64,000 nucleotides of DNA from Bacteroidota bacterium (GCA_026391355.1 JAPLDH010000015.1:1-64000), one strand, 5' to 3'; shown: positions 49,022 to 58,649, counted from the first letter of the stretch. The notes: generated by a model from the sequence alone, not told the origin. Numbers and translations: made by a program.

Positions 49022-50959
49022 ATGAACATTCTTATCTGGCTGATCCCCTTATTTCCCCTCCTTGGTTTTCTCATACTGGGACTTGGCTTTAAAAGGATTC
49101 CCAAAGCCATCGCCTCCTTTATTGGTACTGGAACCATTGGTATTTCTTTTATCTTCAGCATTATCCTATTCATCAATTCTACTCACCAAATCACCAGTTC
49201 ACCAGTTCACCAGCTCACCAGCTCACCAGTTCACCATCTATTTACCTGGTTCTCAATTGGCAATCTGACAATTCCATTTTCCTTCCTTATCGATCCGCTT
49301 TCCATACTTATGCTTTTAATTGTGACCGGCGTCGGATTCATTATCCATGTTTATTCAGTTGGCTATATGGGTCATGACGAAGGTTTCAACCGGTTTTTCG
49401 CCAACATGAACCTGTTTGTATTTTTCATGTTGTTACTGGTGATGGGAGCAAATTACCCGGTAATGTTCATCGGATGGGAAGGAGTTGGCCTTTGTTCTTA
49501 CCTGCTCATCGGTTTCTGGTTCAGAAATCATGAGTTCAATGCAGCGGCCATTAAAGCATTCATCATGAACCGCATCGGCGATCTGGGTTTCCTGCTGGGG
49601 ATGTTTTTACTTTTTACAACATTTAAAAGTCTTAATTTCAACGAGATATTTTCGTTGGCAAAAGGGATGACGCCGGGCAACGGAACCATGGTTGCAATTA
49701 CACTTTTGCTTTTTGTTGGCGCCATCGGGAAAAGTGCTCAGATCCCGCTATATACCTGGCTTCCTGATGCAATGGCCGGCCCAACACCTGTTTCAGCGCT
49801 GATTCATGCAGCAACAATGGTAACTGCAGGTGTATATATGATTGCCCGCTCTCATATCCTTTACCTGCTTGCACCGGCTACTATGAACGTGATTACTGCT
49901 GTCAGTCTTTTTACGGCGCTTTTCGCTGCCACGATTGCCATATACCAGAATGACATTAAGAAGATCCTTGCTTATTCCACCATCAGCCAACTGGGATATA
50001 TGTTTCTCGGCCTGAGTATGGGTGCATTCACCGGGGCCATGTTCCACCTGACCACCCATGCTTTCTTCAAAGCATTGCTGTTCCTTGCTGCAGGAAGCCT
50101 GATTCATGCACTCAACGGAGAGCAGGATATCCGGAAAATGGGAGGATTGAAGTCTAAGCTTACCAAAACCTGGTGGACTTTCCTGATCGGAACAGTGGCA
50201 ATCAGCGGAATTCCTCCCTTCTCCGGATTTTTTTCAAAAGATGAGATCCTGCTCAGTGTGTTCAGGAACAGTATCACCCTCTGGACCATTGCGACAATCG
50301 GAGCTTTACTGACAGCCTTCTATATGTTCAGACTGTTATTCCTCACATTTTACGGAAAATACAGAGGTCAGGCCGATCGGGAAAGTTCTATTCATGAATC
50401 GCCGAAAGTGATGATAATTCCACTCATCACGCTTGCCGTTTTATCTGCCCTGGGAGGGATCATCAATTTACCCGGATTATTTGGCGGATCAACCATGCTT
50501 GAGCAATACCTTGCACCGGTATTTGCAGGGGCTGAGCAATTTATCAGGCCTCCTAATTATTCAGTCCAGCCCCTTACCGAGTGGCTTTTAATCGCCGTGA
50601 TCGTCGTTTACATCGGGGCAATGGTGTTAATCGCATATTCCAGATGGATGAAAAATAAGTTGGTCCCGGATGCTAAAGTGATTGAAAAGTCCTTTTTTAC
50701 CCGGCTCTGCGTGAACAAGTTTTACGTGGATGAAGCCTACGATGCAGTTATCGTAAAACCGGTTCTCTGGTTCTCAAGGATATTGGACGAAATTGTTGAC
50801 ACAGGGATCATCGACCGGGTTGTTACCGGAACAGGTCGGGTAACGGTCTGGACCGGGAATACCGTACGCTACCTGCAAACAGGACATGTCGGATTTTACC
50901 TGTTTGTAATGATCGGCGCCATCATTGCTATTTTAGTGTATAACCTACTGATATTATGA
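49022..50959 (+). CDS. nuoL: NADH-quinone oxidoreductase subunit L
   Basis: A 645-residue antiporter-like proton-pumping subunit. The N-terminal domain, the core (MFIGWEGVGLCSYLLIGFW; YTWLPDAMAGPTPVSALIHAATMVTAG; AFFKALLFLAAGSLIHAL) and the long C-terminal lateral-helix region are all present. Residues 54-72 (STHQITSSPVHQLTSSPVHH) are an odd low-complexity insert in the loop after the second helix, encoded by seven 8-bp repeat units at 49183-49238. Because the unit is not a multiple of three, gain or loss of one unit would destroy the reading frame. Confidence 0.96.
   Translation: MNILIWLIPLFPLLGFLILGLGFKRIPKAIASFIGTGTIGISFIFSIILFINSTHQITSSPVHQLTSSPVHHLFTWFSIGNLTIPFSFLIDPLSILMLLIVTGVGFIIHVYSVGYMGHDEGFNRFFANMNLFVFFMLLLVMGANYPVMFIGWEGVGLCSYLLIGFWFRNHEFNAAAIKAFIMNRIGDLGFLLGMFLLFTTFKSLNFNEIFSLAKGMTPGNGTMVAITLLLFVGAIGKSAQIPLYTWLPDAMAGPTPVSALIHAATMVTAGVYMIARSHILYLLAPATMNVITAVSLFTALFAATIAIYQNDIKKILAYSTISQLGYMFLGLSMGAFTGAMFHLTTHAFFKALLFLAAGSLIHALNGEQDIRKMGGLKSKLTKTWWTFLIGTVAISGIPPFSGFFSKDEILLSVFRNSITLWTIATIGALLTAFYMFRLLFLTFYGKYRGQADRESSIHESPKVMIIPLITLAVLSALGGIINLPGLFGGSTMLEQYLAPVFAGAEQFIRPPNYSVQPLTEWLLIAVIVVYIGAMVLIAYSRWMKNKLVPDAKVIEKSFFTRLCVNKFYVDEAYDAVIVKPVLWFSRILDEIVDTGIIDRVVTGTGRVTVWTGNTVRYLQTGHVGFYLFVMIGAIIAILVYNLLIL
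49183..49238 (+). repeat. Seven tandem 8-bp units (TCACCAGT type) inside nuoL
   Basis: The units are TCACCAAA, TCACCAGT, TCACCAGT, TCACCAGC, TCACCAGC, TCACCAGT and TCACCATC. Four related units occur in another gene at 58080-58111. The sequence looks like an intergenic-type simple repeat that has come to lie in frame within a coding region. Confidence 0.9.
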
Positions 50960-50960
50960 C

Positions 50961-52409
50961 ATGTTGACAGGAATACTGATTTTATTTCCATTGCTCGGCT
51001 CTTTAGTGCTTCTTTTTGGAAGGGATTCCGGGAAGATCAGGAGATTGGCATTGGGAATTTCGCTTGTTGAATTTGGCTTAGCCCTCTATGGCCTCTATCT
51101 TTTTGTCACAACATGCCATTGTCAACTGCAGATGGAAATTAACTGGGCAAACAGCCTTGGAGTGACCCTCCGCTTCGGGATGGACGGAATATCCCTACTT
51201 CTTGTGTTGCTTACCACTTTTCTTATCCCATTGATCATCCTGTCCTCTTTTCGTCATGAATACAGGAACCCATATGCATTCTATGCATTGATATTATTGA
51301 TGGAGACAGCCTTTATCGGGGTTTTCTGCGCAATGAACGGGATTGTGTTTTATGTTTTCTGGGAACTGGCGCTGATTCCAGCCTGGTTCATCTGTGCTGT
51401 TTGGGGTGGAAATGACAGAATCCGGATCACCTTTAAATTCTTCATTTATACCTTCGTGGGTAGCCTGGCCATGCTTGGGGCATTGGTTTACCTGTATTAC
51501 AGGACTCCCATGCCGCATTCGTTTGATATTCGTTTTCTTTATGGTGCAATTCTTTCGTATAAAGAACAGGTCTGGATATTCTGGGCATTTTTCCTGGCAT
51601 TTGCGATCAAGATCCCGGTGTTTCCCTTTCATACCTGGCAACCGGATACCTATACTGAATCACCAGCAGGTGGAACCATGCTGTTGTCGGGGATCATGCT
51701 GAAAATGGGAATCTACGGGCTGATCCGGTTTTTGTTACCCATCTGCTATGGGGTATTGAAGGACTGGGGAATGGTTGCAATGATCATGGCCGTAGCCGGG
51801 ATTATCTATGCTTCTGTTATTGCTCTTCGCCAGAATGACATGAAACGTCTGGTCGCCTGGTCGTCAATCGCACATGTAGGGCTGATCACTGCAGGGATCT
51901 TCACGCTTACAATAAAAGCGATGGAAGGAGCGGTCATCCAGATGATTTCTCATGGGATCAACATCGTCGGGTTATTTATAATCCTTGACATCATCGAAAG
52001 ACGGATGAAAACCCGGAAGATCTCTGAGTTGGGAGGAATTGCGAACGGTGCTCCCTGGCTGGCTGTCTCCTTTATGATCATTCTGCTGGGAGTCGTCGCA
52101 CTTCCTTCAACAAATGGATTTATCGGCGAATTCCTGCTACTTTTCGGATTGTTCGAATACAATTACATCATTGCAGGGATTGCCGGTCTGACGATCATCT
52201 TCACTGCGATATACATGCTGAGGATGTTCCAACGGGCCATGCTGGGAGAAAAGAACGAACTGACTGCGGCATTTACCGATCTTACAATGGCTGAAACAAT
52301 TACCCTTGTCCCGGTGATCATAATGATCCTCTGGATCGGTCTGTTCCCGGGTTTCTTCCTGCAACTGGCAGAACCTGCAATTAAAGATATTCTTATGTTT
52401 ACACGCTAA
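50961..52409 (+). CDS. nuoM: NADH-quinone oxidoreductase subunit M
   Basis: A 482-residue antiporter-like subunit with about 14 helices. Conserved segments: FYVFWELALIPAWFICAVWGG (the glutamate in the TM5 region), IKIPVFPFHTWQPDTYTESPAGGTMLLSGIMLKMGIYGLIRF, and LVAWSSIAHVGLITAGIF. It starts two bases after the nuoL stop. Confidence 0.96.
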   Translation: MLTGILILFPLLGSLVLLFGRDSGKIRRLALGISLVEFGLALYGLYLFVTTCHCQLQMEINWANSLGVTLRFGMDGISLLLVLLTTFLIPLIILSSFRHEYRNPYAFYALILLMETAFIGVFCAMNGIVFYVFWELALIPAWFICAVWGGNDRIRITFKFFIYTFVGSLAMLGALVYLYYRTPMPHSFDIRFLYGAILSYKEQVWIFWAFFLAFAIKIPVFPFHTWQPDTYTESPAGGTMLLSGIMLKMGIYGLIRFLLPICYGVLKDWGMVAMIMAVAGIIYASVIALRQNDMKRLVAWSSIAHVGLITAGIFTLTIKAMEGAVIQMISHGINIVGLFIILDIIERRMKTRKISELGGIANGAPWLAVSFMIILLGVVALPSTNGFIGEFLLLFGLFEYNYIIAGIAGLTIIFTAIYMLRMFQRAMLGEKNELTAAFTDLTMAETITLVPVIIMILWIGLFPGFFLQLAEPAIKDILMFTR

Positions 52410-52413
52410 TAAC

Positions 52414-53790
52414 ATGAATACAATAATTGCCCTTACAGTTTTAGGTGTGGCGATCCTTTTCTTAGGAATACTTAAGAAAAACTCCTGGTTATTGCCGACC
52501 ATCCTGGCAGGTATCCCCATTGTCCTTATCCTGACCATCACCGGGTGGGATACCAACCGGCATTATTTCAATGATATGCTGATCGTTGATAATTATGCAG
52601 TGACGTTTAATTCTGTCATGATCTTTTCGACCTTCCTGATATTTATGTTTGCAGGAAAATATTACCACCTGGTACAACGCTCGCTCGACGACATTTATGC
52701 CATTGTGATCTTTGCTCTTGTGGGATGTGTTTTGATGACCTCATACGGAAACCTGATCATGCTTTTCCTGGGCATAGAAACCCTTTCCATAGCTCTCTAT
52801 ATCCTTGCCGGAAGTCACAAAGAGTCGATTACTTCCAATGAAGCAACGCTGAAATATTTTCTGTTGGGTTCTTTTCTTTCGGGTTTTCTTCTTTTCGGGA
52901 TTGCTTTAATTTATGGAGCATCCGGAACGTTTAACCTGGATGGGATCAATTCCTATGTTATAAATCATGCTTCACATCTTCCACCGATATTTAAGGCAGG
53001 ATTGTTTTTAATGATCATCGGTCTGGCATTTAAAATTGCCATAGTACCGTTTCATTTCTGGGCTCCGGATGTTTATGAAGGGACACCGACCCTCGTTTCA
53101 GCATTCATGGTTACAGTTGTGAAAACAGCCAGTATCATAGCCTTATTCAGACTGTTCAGCACCAGTTTTTCTGCTGTGAAAGAACTCTGGGAGCCGACCC
53201 TGGCAATCCTGGCTGTTCTGACCATTCTTGTCGGGAACTTCACAGGTTTATACCAGACCAACCTGAAGCGGATGCTTGCCTATTCCAGTATTTCCCATTC
53301 AGGATATATGATGCTTGCGGTAATTGCTTTCAGTCATAGTTCGGCCAATACCCTTTTATTCTATGCGTTTGCATATTCAGTTGCTACGATCCTTGCTTTT
53401 GGTGTTCTTATCCTGGTGAGGGAGGCAAAAGGCAATGACCTGTTTACTTCATTCAGGGGCCTTGCAAAACGAAACCCGGTTGAAGCTTTTTCACTTTCGG
53501 TTGCTATGCTTTCGCTCACAGGTATTCCGCCATTGGCAGGTTTCTTCGCTAAATATTATCTTTTCTTTACCGTGATGGATAAAGGCTATCTCTGGTTGAT
53601 GATCATAGCAATCGTTGGATCGGCGGTCAGCGCGGTGTACTATTTTAAGCCGGTGATCTCCATGTATTTAGAGGAGGGGCAGGAATTCGATCTGAAGGCA
53701 GGTGTGGCTTACAGGATGAGCCTGCTTTTCCTTGCAATACTGACAGTTCTCACTGGAGTATTGCCATTCTTCCTGATAAATTTAATCTGA
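52414..53790 (+). CDS. nuoN: NADH-quinone oxidoreductase subunit N
   Basis: A 458-residue antiporter-like subunit, last gene of the operon. Marks are LIMLFLGIETLSIALYILAG (membrane glutamate), KIAIVPFHFWAPDVYEGTPTLVSAFMVTVVKTASIIAL and LKRMLAYSSISHSGYMMLA, and the C-terminal GIPPLAGFFAKYYLF. The gene ends two bases before the 3' end of the convergent ferritin-like gene. Confidence 0.95.
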   Translation: MNTIIALTVLGVAILFLGILKKNSWLLPTILAGIPIVLILTITGWDTNRHYFNDMLIVDNYAVTFNSVMIFSTFLIFMFAGKYYHLVQRSLDDIYAIVIFALVGCVLMTSYGNLIMLFLGIETLSIALYILAGSHKESITSNEATLKYFLLGSFLSGFLLFGIALIYGASGTFNLDGINSYVINHASHLPPIFKAGLFLMIIGLAFKIAIVPFHFWAPDVYEGTPTLVSAFMVTVVKTASIIALFRLFSTSFSAVKELWEPTLAILAVLTILVGNFTGLYQTNLKRMLAYSSISHSGYMMLAVIAFSHSSANTLLFYAFAYSVATILAFGVLILVREAKGNDLFTSFRGLAKRNPVEAFSLSVAMLSLTGIPPLAGFFAKYYLFFTVMDKGYLWLMIIAIVGSAVSAVYYFKPVISMYLEEGQEFDLKAGVAYRMSLLFLAILTVLTGVLPFFLINLI

Positions 53791-53791
53791 T

Positions 53792-54253
53792 TTACAGAAA
53801 CCGGCTGATCAGCGCTACATGTGATTTTTCCTCATCAATGATCTGCATGATCATCTTTCGGGCGTCATTCTTTGCTTTTTTATACAACTCTTCGTAAAAC
53901 GCCACACTGTCCTTTTCAAATTTTAAGGCAAGTTCCAGGGCTTCCTTCGGTGATGAAACGTCCTTTGCTATTTTTCCGCCGGCGTCTTTCTTCCCAAAGA
54001 TATGAGAGTCAGCCAGAAAATTAATGTACCCGGCAGCTTCATCCTGATCAAATTCAAAATTTTCTGCTTCAAATTGTGCAGAAAGTTTTTGAAAAACATC
54101 GGAATGATGCACCTCCATTTCCGCAAGGTCAAGGAATAGATTTTTTATATCGTTCGGCGCTTTGATGTTCTTCGCAGCAGTTATATAATAATCATAACCA
54201 TTTTGTTCAATCCTGACGGCAATTTCAATTATCTCTTGTCCTGAATAATACAT
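53792..54253 (-). CDS. Ferritin-like (rubrerythrin-type) protein
   Basis: A 153-residue four-helix ferritin-like protein. Likely di-iron ligands sit in EIAVRIEQNGYDYY (Glu of helix 1), LAEMEVHHSDVF (E-x-x-H of helix 2), KFEKDSVAFYEEL (helix 3) and IIDEEKSHVALI (E-x-x-H of helix 4). It lacks the rubredoxin domain of full rubrerythrin. A role in peroxide or iron handling is probable. Its 3' end meets nuoN tail to tail, and the -7 box TATATTTG (54307-54300) drives it. Confidence 0.8.
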   Translation of the reverse strand: MYYSGQEIIEIAVRIEQNGYDYYITAAKNIKAPNDIKNLFLDLAEMEVHHSDVFQKLSAQFEAENFEFDQDEAAGYINFLADSHIFGKKDAGGKIAKDVSSPKEALELALKFEKDSVAFYEELYKKAKNDARKMIMQIIDEEKSHVALISRFL

Positions 54254-54299
54254 GGGTTCAATATTTAGTGATTACATTATTTATTCTAATTCCAAACAA

Positions 54300-54370
54300 C
54301 AAATATACTATGTTTATCCTTGTAAATATCTGCAGATATTTTCCCCTCTTAATAAATTTACTTAAATTTG
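54300..54370. promoter_or_regulatory. Divergent promoters between ferritin-like gene and Omp28-like gene
   Basis: On the plus strand TTTT (54339-54342), 20 bases, then TAAATTTG (54363-54370) leads to the gene at 54414. On the minus strand TATATTTG (54307-54300) lies 47 bases before the ferritin-like start; no -33 box is clear for it. Confidence 0.5.
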
Positions 54371-54413
54371 AACGGTTTTAATTTCAACAATTTAGTAAAC
54401 AAACCCAAAAAAT

Positions 54414-56762
54414 ATGAAAAGATTTATCTTCTTTGTCATTGCATTATATGCAACTGTCATTGTTTTTGGACAGGTTCCAAGAAACATGGTGATCATGGAA
54501 ACCGGCACCAGTACTCTTTGTACTTATTGTCCCGGGTCAGCCATGGGTGCCGATGATCTTATTGCCAATGGTTGTGCCGTTGCAGTTATCGAATATCACA
54601 GCAATGGACTCGGCACTGAACCTTTCACCAATTCATACTCAACTGCCCGGAATGCATATTATAATATTACAGGTCTGCCCACGGCTTTTTTTGATGGAGT
54701 ATTGAGTTATGTGGGAGGAAGTCACACCGTAAGCATGTATCCCCAGTACCTTCCCTTGTACAATCAGCGTCATGCGATTCAATCGCCTTTGACAATTGAT
54801 ATTTCTGGAACATCCCCTTCCTCGAATGTTTATAATATCACCCTCTCCGTACATAAGGTTTCGACAATAACCGCATCTGACATGAGATTGCATTGTGTTC
54901 TGACTGAATCTGCCATTCCATATTCATGGGAAGGTTTGTCGATCCTGAATTATGTGGAAAGATTAATGGTTCCTGATCAGAACGGGACAAACATCTCTTT
55001 CGGTACCGGCGATATGCAAATCGTTACCCTGACCTTTACCAAGGATGCATCATGGGTCAACGGCAATTGCGAGCTGATCTCCTTCGTGCAGGATAACACC
55101 ACAAAAGAAATTCTGCAGGGAGTAAAAGTCTCATTAAATTCGCTTCAGCCCCCGATGGCAGTTGATTTCACAGGTACACCTACCACAGGTTGTGCTCCTT
55201 TAACTACCAATTTTACGAGTATAGCTCCGGCAGCCAATACCTATCAGTGGAGTTTCCCGGGAGGTACACCTGCATCCGCAACCACTCAGAATGTATCTGT
55301 AACTTACAGCACTGCCGGAACCAATGATGTTGCTCTTATGGCATGGAGTACGACAACCTGGAAAGGAAATAAGGCAACCAAGACCGGCTATATTACCGCC
55401 ACCTCAACCCCGGTTGCCCCTGGGACACCTACAGGTAACGCAAGCATGTGTTCCAATCCCGGTAGCGTTGTTTATACTACTTCAGGATCTACCGGAGCCA
55501 CCAGCTATAACTGGGATCTTCAACCGCCATCAGCAGGAACGCTTACGAACAACGGAACCAGTTGTACTGTTGCCTGGAGCAGTTCCTATATCGGTACAGC
55601 GAACTTAAAAGTACAGGCAACCAACTCCTGCGGTACAGGACCCTGGTCGGCTTCGCTAATTATTACCCTCTACCAGGTACCTACTGTTCCGGGTACACCA
55701 ACCGGTCCCGCTCAGATTTGCCAGGATCCCCCCAACACCGTCTATAATACCAGTGGCGCTACTCCGGCCACATCTTATACCTGGGAAATCGTACCAAGTA
55801 CTGCTGGTACATTGACTCCCGCAGGGACTACCGTAACTGTGGATTGGGCCGGCAATTTTGTGGGCACTGCACAGCTTCATGTAGCTGCAATCAATGGAAC
55901 CTGCCAGGGTAGTTGGTCCGCTTTCCTCGATATCGTTGTCAGCACGGGACCAGGAATCTTTAATGTTACCGGTGGTGGCGCATACTGCGGTCAGGGAGGT
56001 AATGGTTCTCCGGTCGGAGTCAGCGGATCACAAACAGGTGTTGACTATACACTCTATCTTAATGGAACTTCAACTTCAAACGTGGTTTCCGGAACAGGAA
56101 GCCCCATTTCCTTCGGAAACCAGATAAATGCCGGTAATTATACCGTTGTAGCCTCATATCCGGGTAATTCTTACTGCAATGTGAACATGAACGGAACAGT
56201 CACCGTTTCTGTTGACCCACAGGTTCCGGATGCTCCTGCTTCTCCCAACGGCCCAACCACTGTTCACAGCGGATCAACTCCGAATACCGATTATTCAACA
56301 ACCGGAGGGACCTATGCAACAACCTATACCTGGGAACTGACCCCGATAAGCGCCGGTACTATTGCCGGGACCACAAGCATAGGTACTGCAACCTGGGACA
56401 ATGCCTTTATCGGCACTGCCCACATCAAGGTGAAAGGGGTAAACTCCTGTGGAGGAGGTTCCTTCTCAAACGAACTGACAGTATCCGTGGATAACTCCGT
56501 TGGAATTGCTGAGATCAAAGGCAAAAAAACCTTGTCGATCTATCCAAACCCTGCTAATGAGACCCTCAACATCCAGACAGGAAAAACACTTGTTGCAGAT
56601 ATCCGGATATACAATTCCCTTGGATCGATTGTTCTTGCACAACAGAAAGTCGAATTGAAAGCCATTCACCAGGTGGATGTCTCCCAGTTGAAACCCGGCG
56701 TTTATTTCATCAGGATCACCGGAAATGATGTTCAGGAGATCCAGAAAATTGTGATCCAATAA
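54414..56762 (+). CDS. Secreted Omp28-like protein with Ig/PKD-like domains and T9SS sorting domain
   Basis: A 782-residue T9SS cargo. After a signal peptide (1-19) comes an Omp28-like thioredoxin-fold domain with the motif STLCTYCPGSAMGADDLI (CTYC near residue 37) and YNITGLPTAFFDGV. A PKD domain follows (about 245-330, FTGTPTTGCAPLTTNFTS ... YQWSFPGGTPASAT). Three Ig-like modules of about 90 residues share the pattern PGTPTG-x-x-x-C-x-x-P-x-VYTTSG-A-SY-W. The last 75 residues (KTLSIYPNPANETLNIQTG ... KPGVYFIRITGNDVQEIQKIVIQ) are a type A sorting domain. It may be a surface adhesin with redox potential, but its function is unknown. Confidence 0.9.
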   Translation: MKRFIFFVIALYATVIVFGQVPRNMVIMETGTSTLCTYCPGSAMGADDLIANGCAVAVIEYHSNGLGTEPFTNSYSTARNAYYNITGLPTAFFDGVLSYVGGSHTVSMYPQYLPLYNQRHAIQSPLTIDISGTSPSSNVYNITLSVHKVSTITASDMRLHCVLTESAIPYSWEGLSILNYVERLMVPDQNGTNISFGTGDMQIVTLTFTKDASWVNGNCELISFVQDNTTKEILQGVKVSLNSLQPPMAVDFTGTPTTGCAPLTTNFTSIAPAANTYQWSFPGGTPASATTQNVSVTYSTAGTNDVALMAWSTTTWKGNKATKTGYITATSTPVAPGTPTGNASMCSNPGSVVYTTSGSTGATSYNWDLQPPSAGTLTNNGTSCTVAWSSSYIGTANLKVQATNSCGTGPWSASLIITLYQVPTVPGTPTGPAQICQDPPNTVYNTSGATPATSYTWEIVPSTAGTLTPAGTTVTVDWAGNFVGTAQLHVAAINGTCQGSWSAFLDIVVSTGPGIFNVTGGGAYCGQGGNGSPVGVSGSQTGVDYTLYLNGTSTSNVVSGTGSPISFGNQINAGNYTVVASYPGNSYCNVNMNGTVTVSVDPQVPDAPASPNGPTTVHSGSTPNTDYSTTGGTYATTYTWELTPISAGTIAGTTSIGTATWDNAFIGTAHIKVKGVNSCGGGSFSNELTVSVDNSVGIAEIKGKKTLSIYPNPANETLNIQTGKTLVADIRIYNSLGSIVLAQQKVELKAIHQVDVSQLKPGVYFIRITGNDVQEIQKIVIQ

Positions 56763-56776
56763 ATTCAAACCTTATA

Positions 56777-56842
56777 GGGGGTGACTAAAAAGTAAAGATT
56801 TTCTTTAAACCGCAAAGACTTTTTGGTTAGTCCCATGGGGGA
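56777..56842. terminator. Imperfect inverted repeat GGTGACTAAAAAGT ... ACTTTTTGGTTAGTCCC
   Basis: The arms flank AAACCGCAAAGAC and follow the stop of the T9SS gene by about 15 bases, so a terminator role is plausible. The central AACCGCAAAGAC word belongs to the dispersed repeat seen at 8895-8981. Confidence 0.45.
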
Positions 56843-56867
56843 TGAGTTCTCTGCCTAAGTTACCCGG

Positions 56868-58637
56868 ATGACCTCACAACAACTCGAAAAATACTCTTCG
56901 GCTTTTACCCTCTCCGATATGGAGATCTTTATCTTCCCGGAATTGCTATATGCATTGGTTCTCTCCAATATTATGTCGCCTGAGATCTGGAAATGGCGCG
57001 ATGATCCATGGTTTACCGGGATCAACAAAATGGGACCCCTGAAGAAGATCCACCGGTTGAAGCAATACATCATGGATCATTACAACTTCAACCTCGATCT
57101 TGAGACCTGGGGGCTTACGGATAAACAAACTGAAATTGAACGATTCAGGGATTTTGTCGATATTGATCTTCTTTCCCGCTCCAACGCACTTTTCGGTTAT
57201 GAGGGTGATAAATATTATTTTGATATTGATATCCGGAAACATTTTGGACTGGATAAATTTGACACGGATATCATTCCTTACTGGAAGACCGAAACTGTGG
57301 AGGCCATGAATGCTTTCCGTTTTAAACCCGGTTATGAGACCGGGGCAGGAGAATGTGTTTCATTGGCCTGCCTTTATGCAGCAGCTCTCTTTATCGTTGC
57401 CGGGATCCCTCTTGAAAATATATTCCTTATGGGAACTCCGTTACATTCCCAGAATTTTGTGCTTGTGGATGAAGGTGTTTTGACCAACAACCGCCGGATT
57501 GTTACAAAATCAATGTGGTTCAATGGGACTGAGTTGTCTTCCCTGGCATGTCGTGCGCTCGAACATGAGCACGTTACGATTGTTGCACATCAATCCGGAT
57601 ACATCCATGCTATCTATCCGGAAGCGACCATCGACCAGCAGGCATATCATCTGTTCAGGGAAAAATTAACACACTTCCTGGAAACTTCAGTAGATTTTGA
57701 AATATTCATCAACTTTCTCAGGGATTATAGTAAGTATCAGAAATTATTCCAGATCAGCTATCCATGCCGGGGATTTACAAAATACATCTCCCTGGAAAAA
57801 GCCTTCAGCTATGAACATGGAAGTAAAAACCGTTTGGGAGAGAAAACCGGAAGGAAATTACTATGTGAAATGGAGGAGGAAGATTTTTACCTTCAACCCA
57901 TTGACGCCCGGTTTATTTTGAATCCTGACGACAAAATTTTCAGCCAACAACCTTACCATCCTTTTCTTGACGTACTTCACTTAAAATTTCCAAAACTTTC
58001 TGAAAACAAATCCTTCATCCACGACTTTAAGAAGTTTGTCCATACCGAACCCAAACTTCCCTCTTCTAATAAAAATTACTCACCAATTCACCAGCTCACC
58101 ATCTCACCATCTCAATCCCGCGAAGAGATTGTCAATTATTTGTCTGGGTTTAGACGGCAGTCACCAGTCACCAGTCATGAGGCACGAGGCACGAGGCACG
58201 AGGCATCAGGCATTAGGCAACAGGCAATAGAAGGCAATAGTAATCTGGCATCTGAAACGGTCGATCTTGCTTTTTATGCCGGCCGTTTTATGGATTCATG
58301 TGATTGGGAGCCATTCCTTAAGGCAGCCTTTGAGCGAAATCCTGTTTCAATCTCTTATTTTCATGACCGGGAACTGGAAACTGTTTACTGCGAACTGAAG
58401 GAGTGGCCAAACGAATCGATCTATGAAGAAAACAGGCTGGCTTTGCCCGATGAGGTAGTGAATTTTGGCCGCGGTGATGGGATCGAAAAGGCAATCACCC
58501 TTGTCAATATTCTGAAATCAAGGCACATTATTTCCCATATAGAGATCAAAGACCAGGTAGTTCTGGTAAAAACCCCCGGAAAAACCTATGATTTCCTGAC
58601 CGATAAAAACCTAAAGGTTCCTCACATTACATTTTAG
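56868..58637 (+). CDS. Transglutaminase-like protein with simple-repeat insert
   Basis: A 589-residue cytosolic protein without signal peptide. I do not recognise a named family. A Cys-His-Asp series in order (GAGECVSLACLYAAALFIVAGIP, GTPLHSQNFVLVDEG, about 164-202) resembles the catalytic core of transglutaminase-like cysteine hydrolases. The N-terminal 150 residues (ELLYALVLSNIMSPEIWKWRDDPWF) and C-terminal 120 residues are helical. Between them, residues about 404-455 are low complexity (PIHQLTISPSQ and SPVTSHEARGTRHEASGIRQ), encoded by tandem 8-bp and 7-bp repeats. The activity is inferred from motif spacing only. Confidence 0.75.
   Translation: MTSQQLEKYSSAFTLSDMEIFIFPELLYALVLSNIMSPEIWKWRDDPWFTGINKMGPLKKIHRLKQYIMDHYNFNLDLETWGLTDKQTEIERFRDFVDIDLLSRSNALFGYEGDKYYFDIDIRKHFGLDKFDTDIIPYWKTETVEAMNAFRFKPGYETGAGECVSLACLYAAALFIVAGIPLENIFLMGTPLHSQNFVLVDEGVLTNNRRIVTKSMWFNGTELSSLACRALEHEHVTIVAHQSGYIHAIYPEATIDQQAYHLFREKLTHFLETSVDFEIFINFLRDYSKYQKLFQISYPCRGFTKYISLEKAFSYEHGSKNRLGEKTGRKLLCEMEEEDFYLQPIDARFILNPDDKIFSQQPYHPFLDVLHLKFPKLSENKSFIHDFKKFVHTEPKLPSSNKNYSPIHQLTISPSQSREEIVNYLSGFRRQSPVTSHEARGTRHEASGIRQQAIEGNSNLASETVDLAFYAGRFMDSCDWEPFLKAAFERNPVSISYFHDRELETVYCELKEWPNESIYEENRLALPDEVVNFGRGDGIEKAITLVNILKSRHIISHIEIKDQVVLVKTPGKTYDFLTDKNLKVPHITF
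58080..58111 (+). repeat. Four tandem 8-bp units inside a coding sequence
   Basis: Units TCACCAAT, TCACCAGC, TCACCATC and TCACCATC, the same family as in nuoL (49183-49238), are read in frame as PIHQLTISPS in the transglutaminase-like gene. Confidence 0.85.
58160..58229 (+). repeat. Ten tandem 7-bp units inside a coding sequence
   Basis: Units drift from GTCACCA (twice) through GTCATGA, GGCACGA (three times), GGCATCA, GGCATTA and GGCAACA to GGCAATA. Ten units span 70 bases and encode the repetitive part of SPVTSHEARGTRHEASGIRQ. One unit more or less would shift the frame of the last 135 or so codons. Confidence 0.85.
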
Positions 58638-58649
58638 GTTAACGATCTC

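Noticed and set aside
49183-49238. CRISPR-like array
   Set aside because: Units are only 8 bp with no spacers and are in frame within nuoL. No cas genes or long direct repeats are present anywhere in the window.
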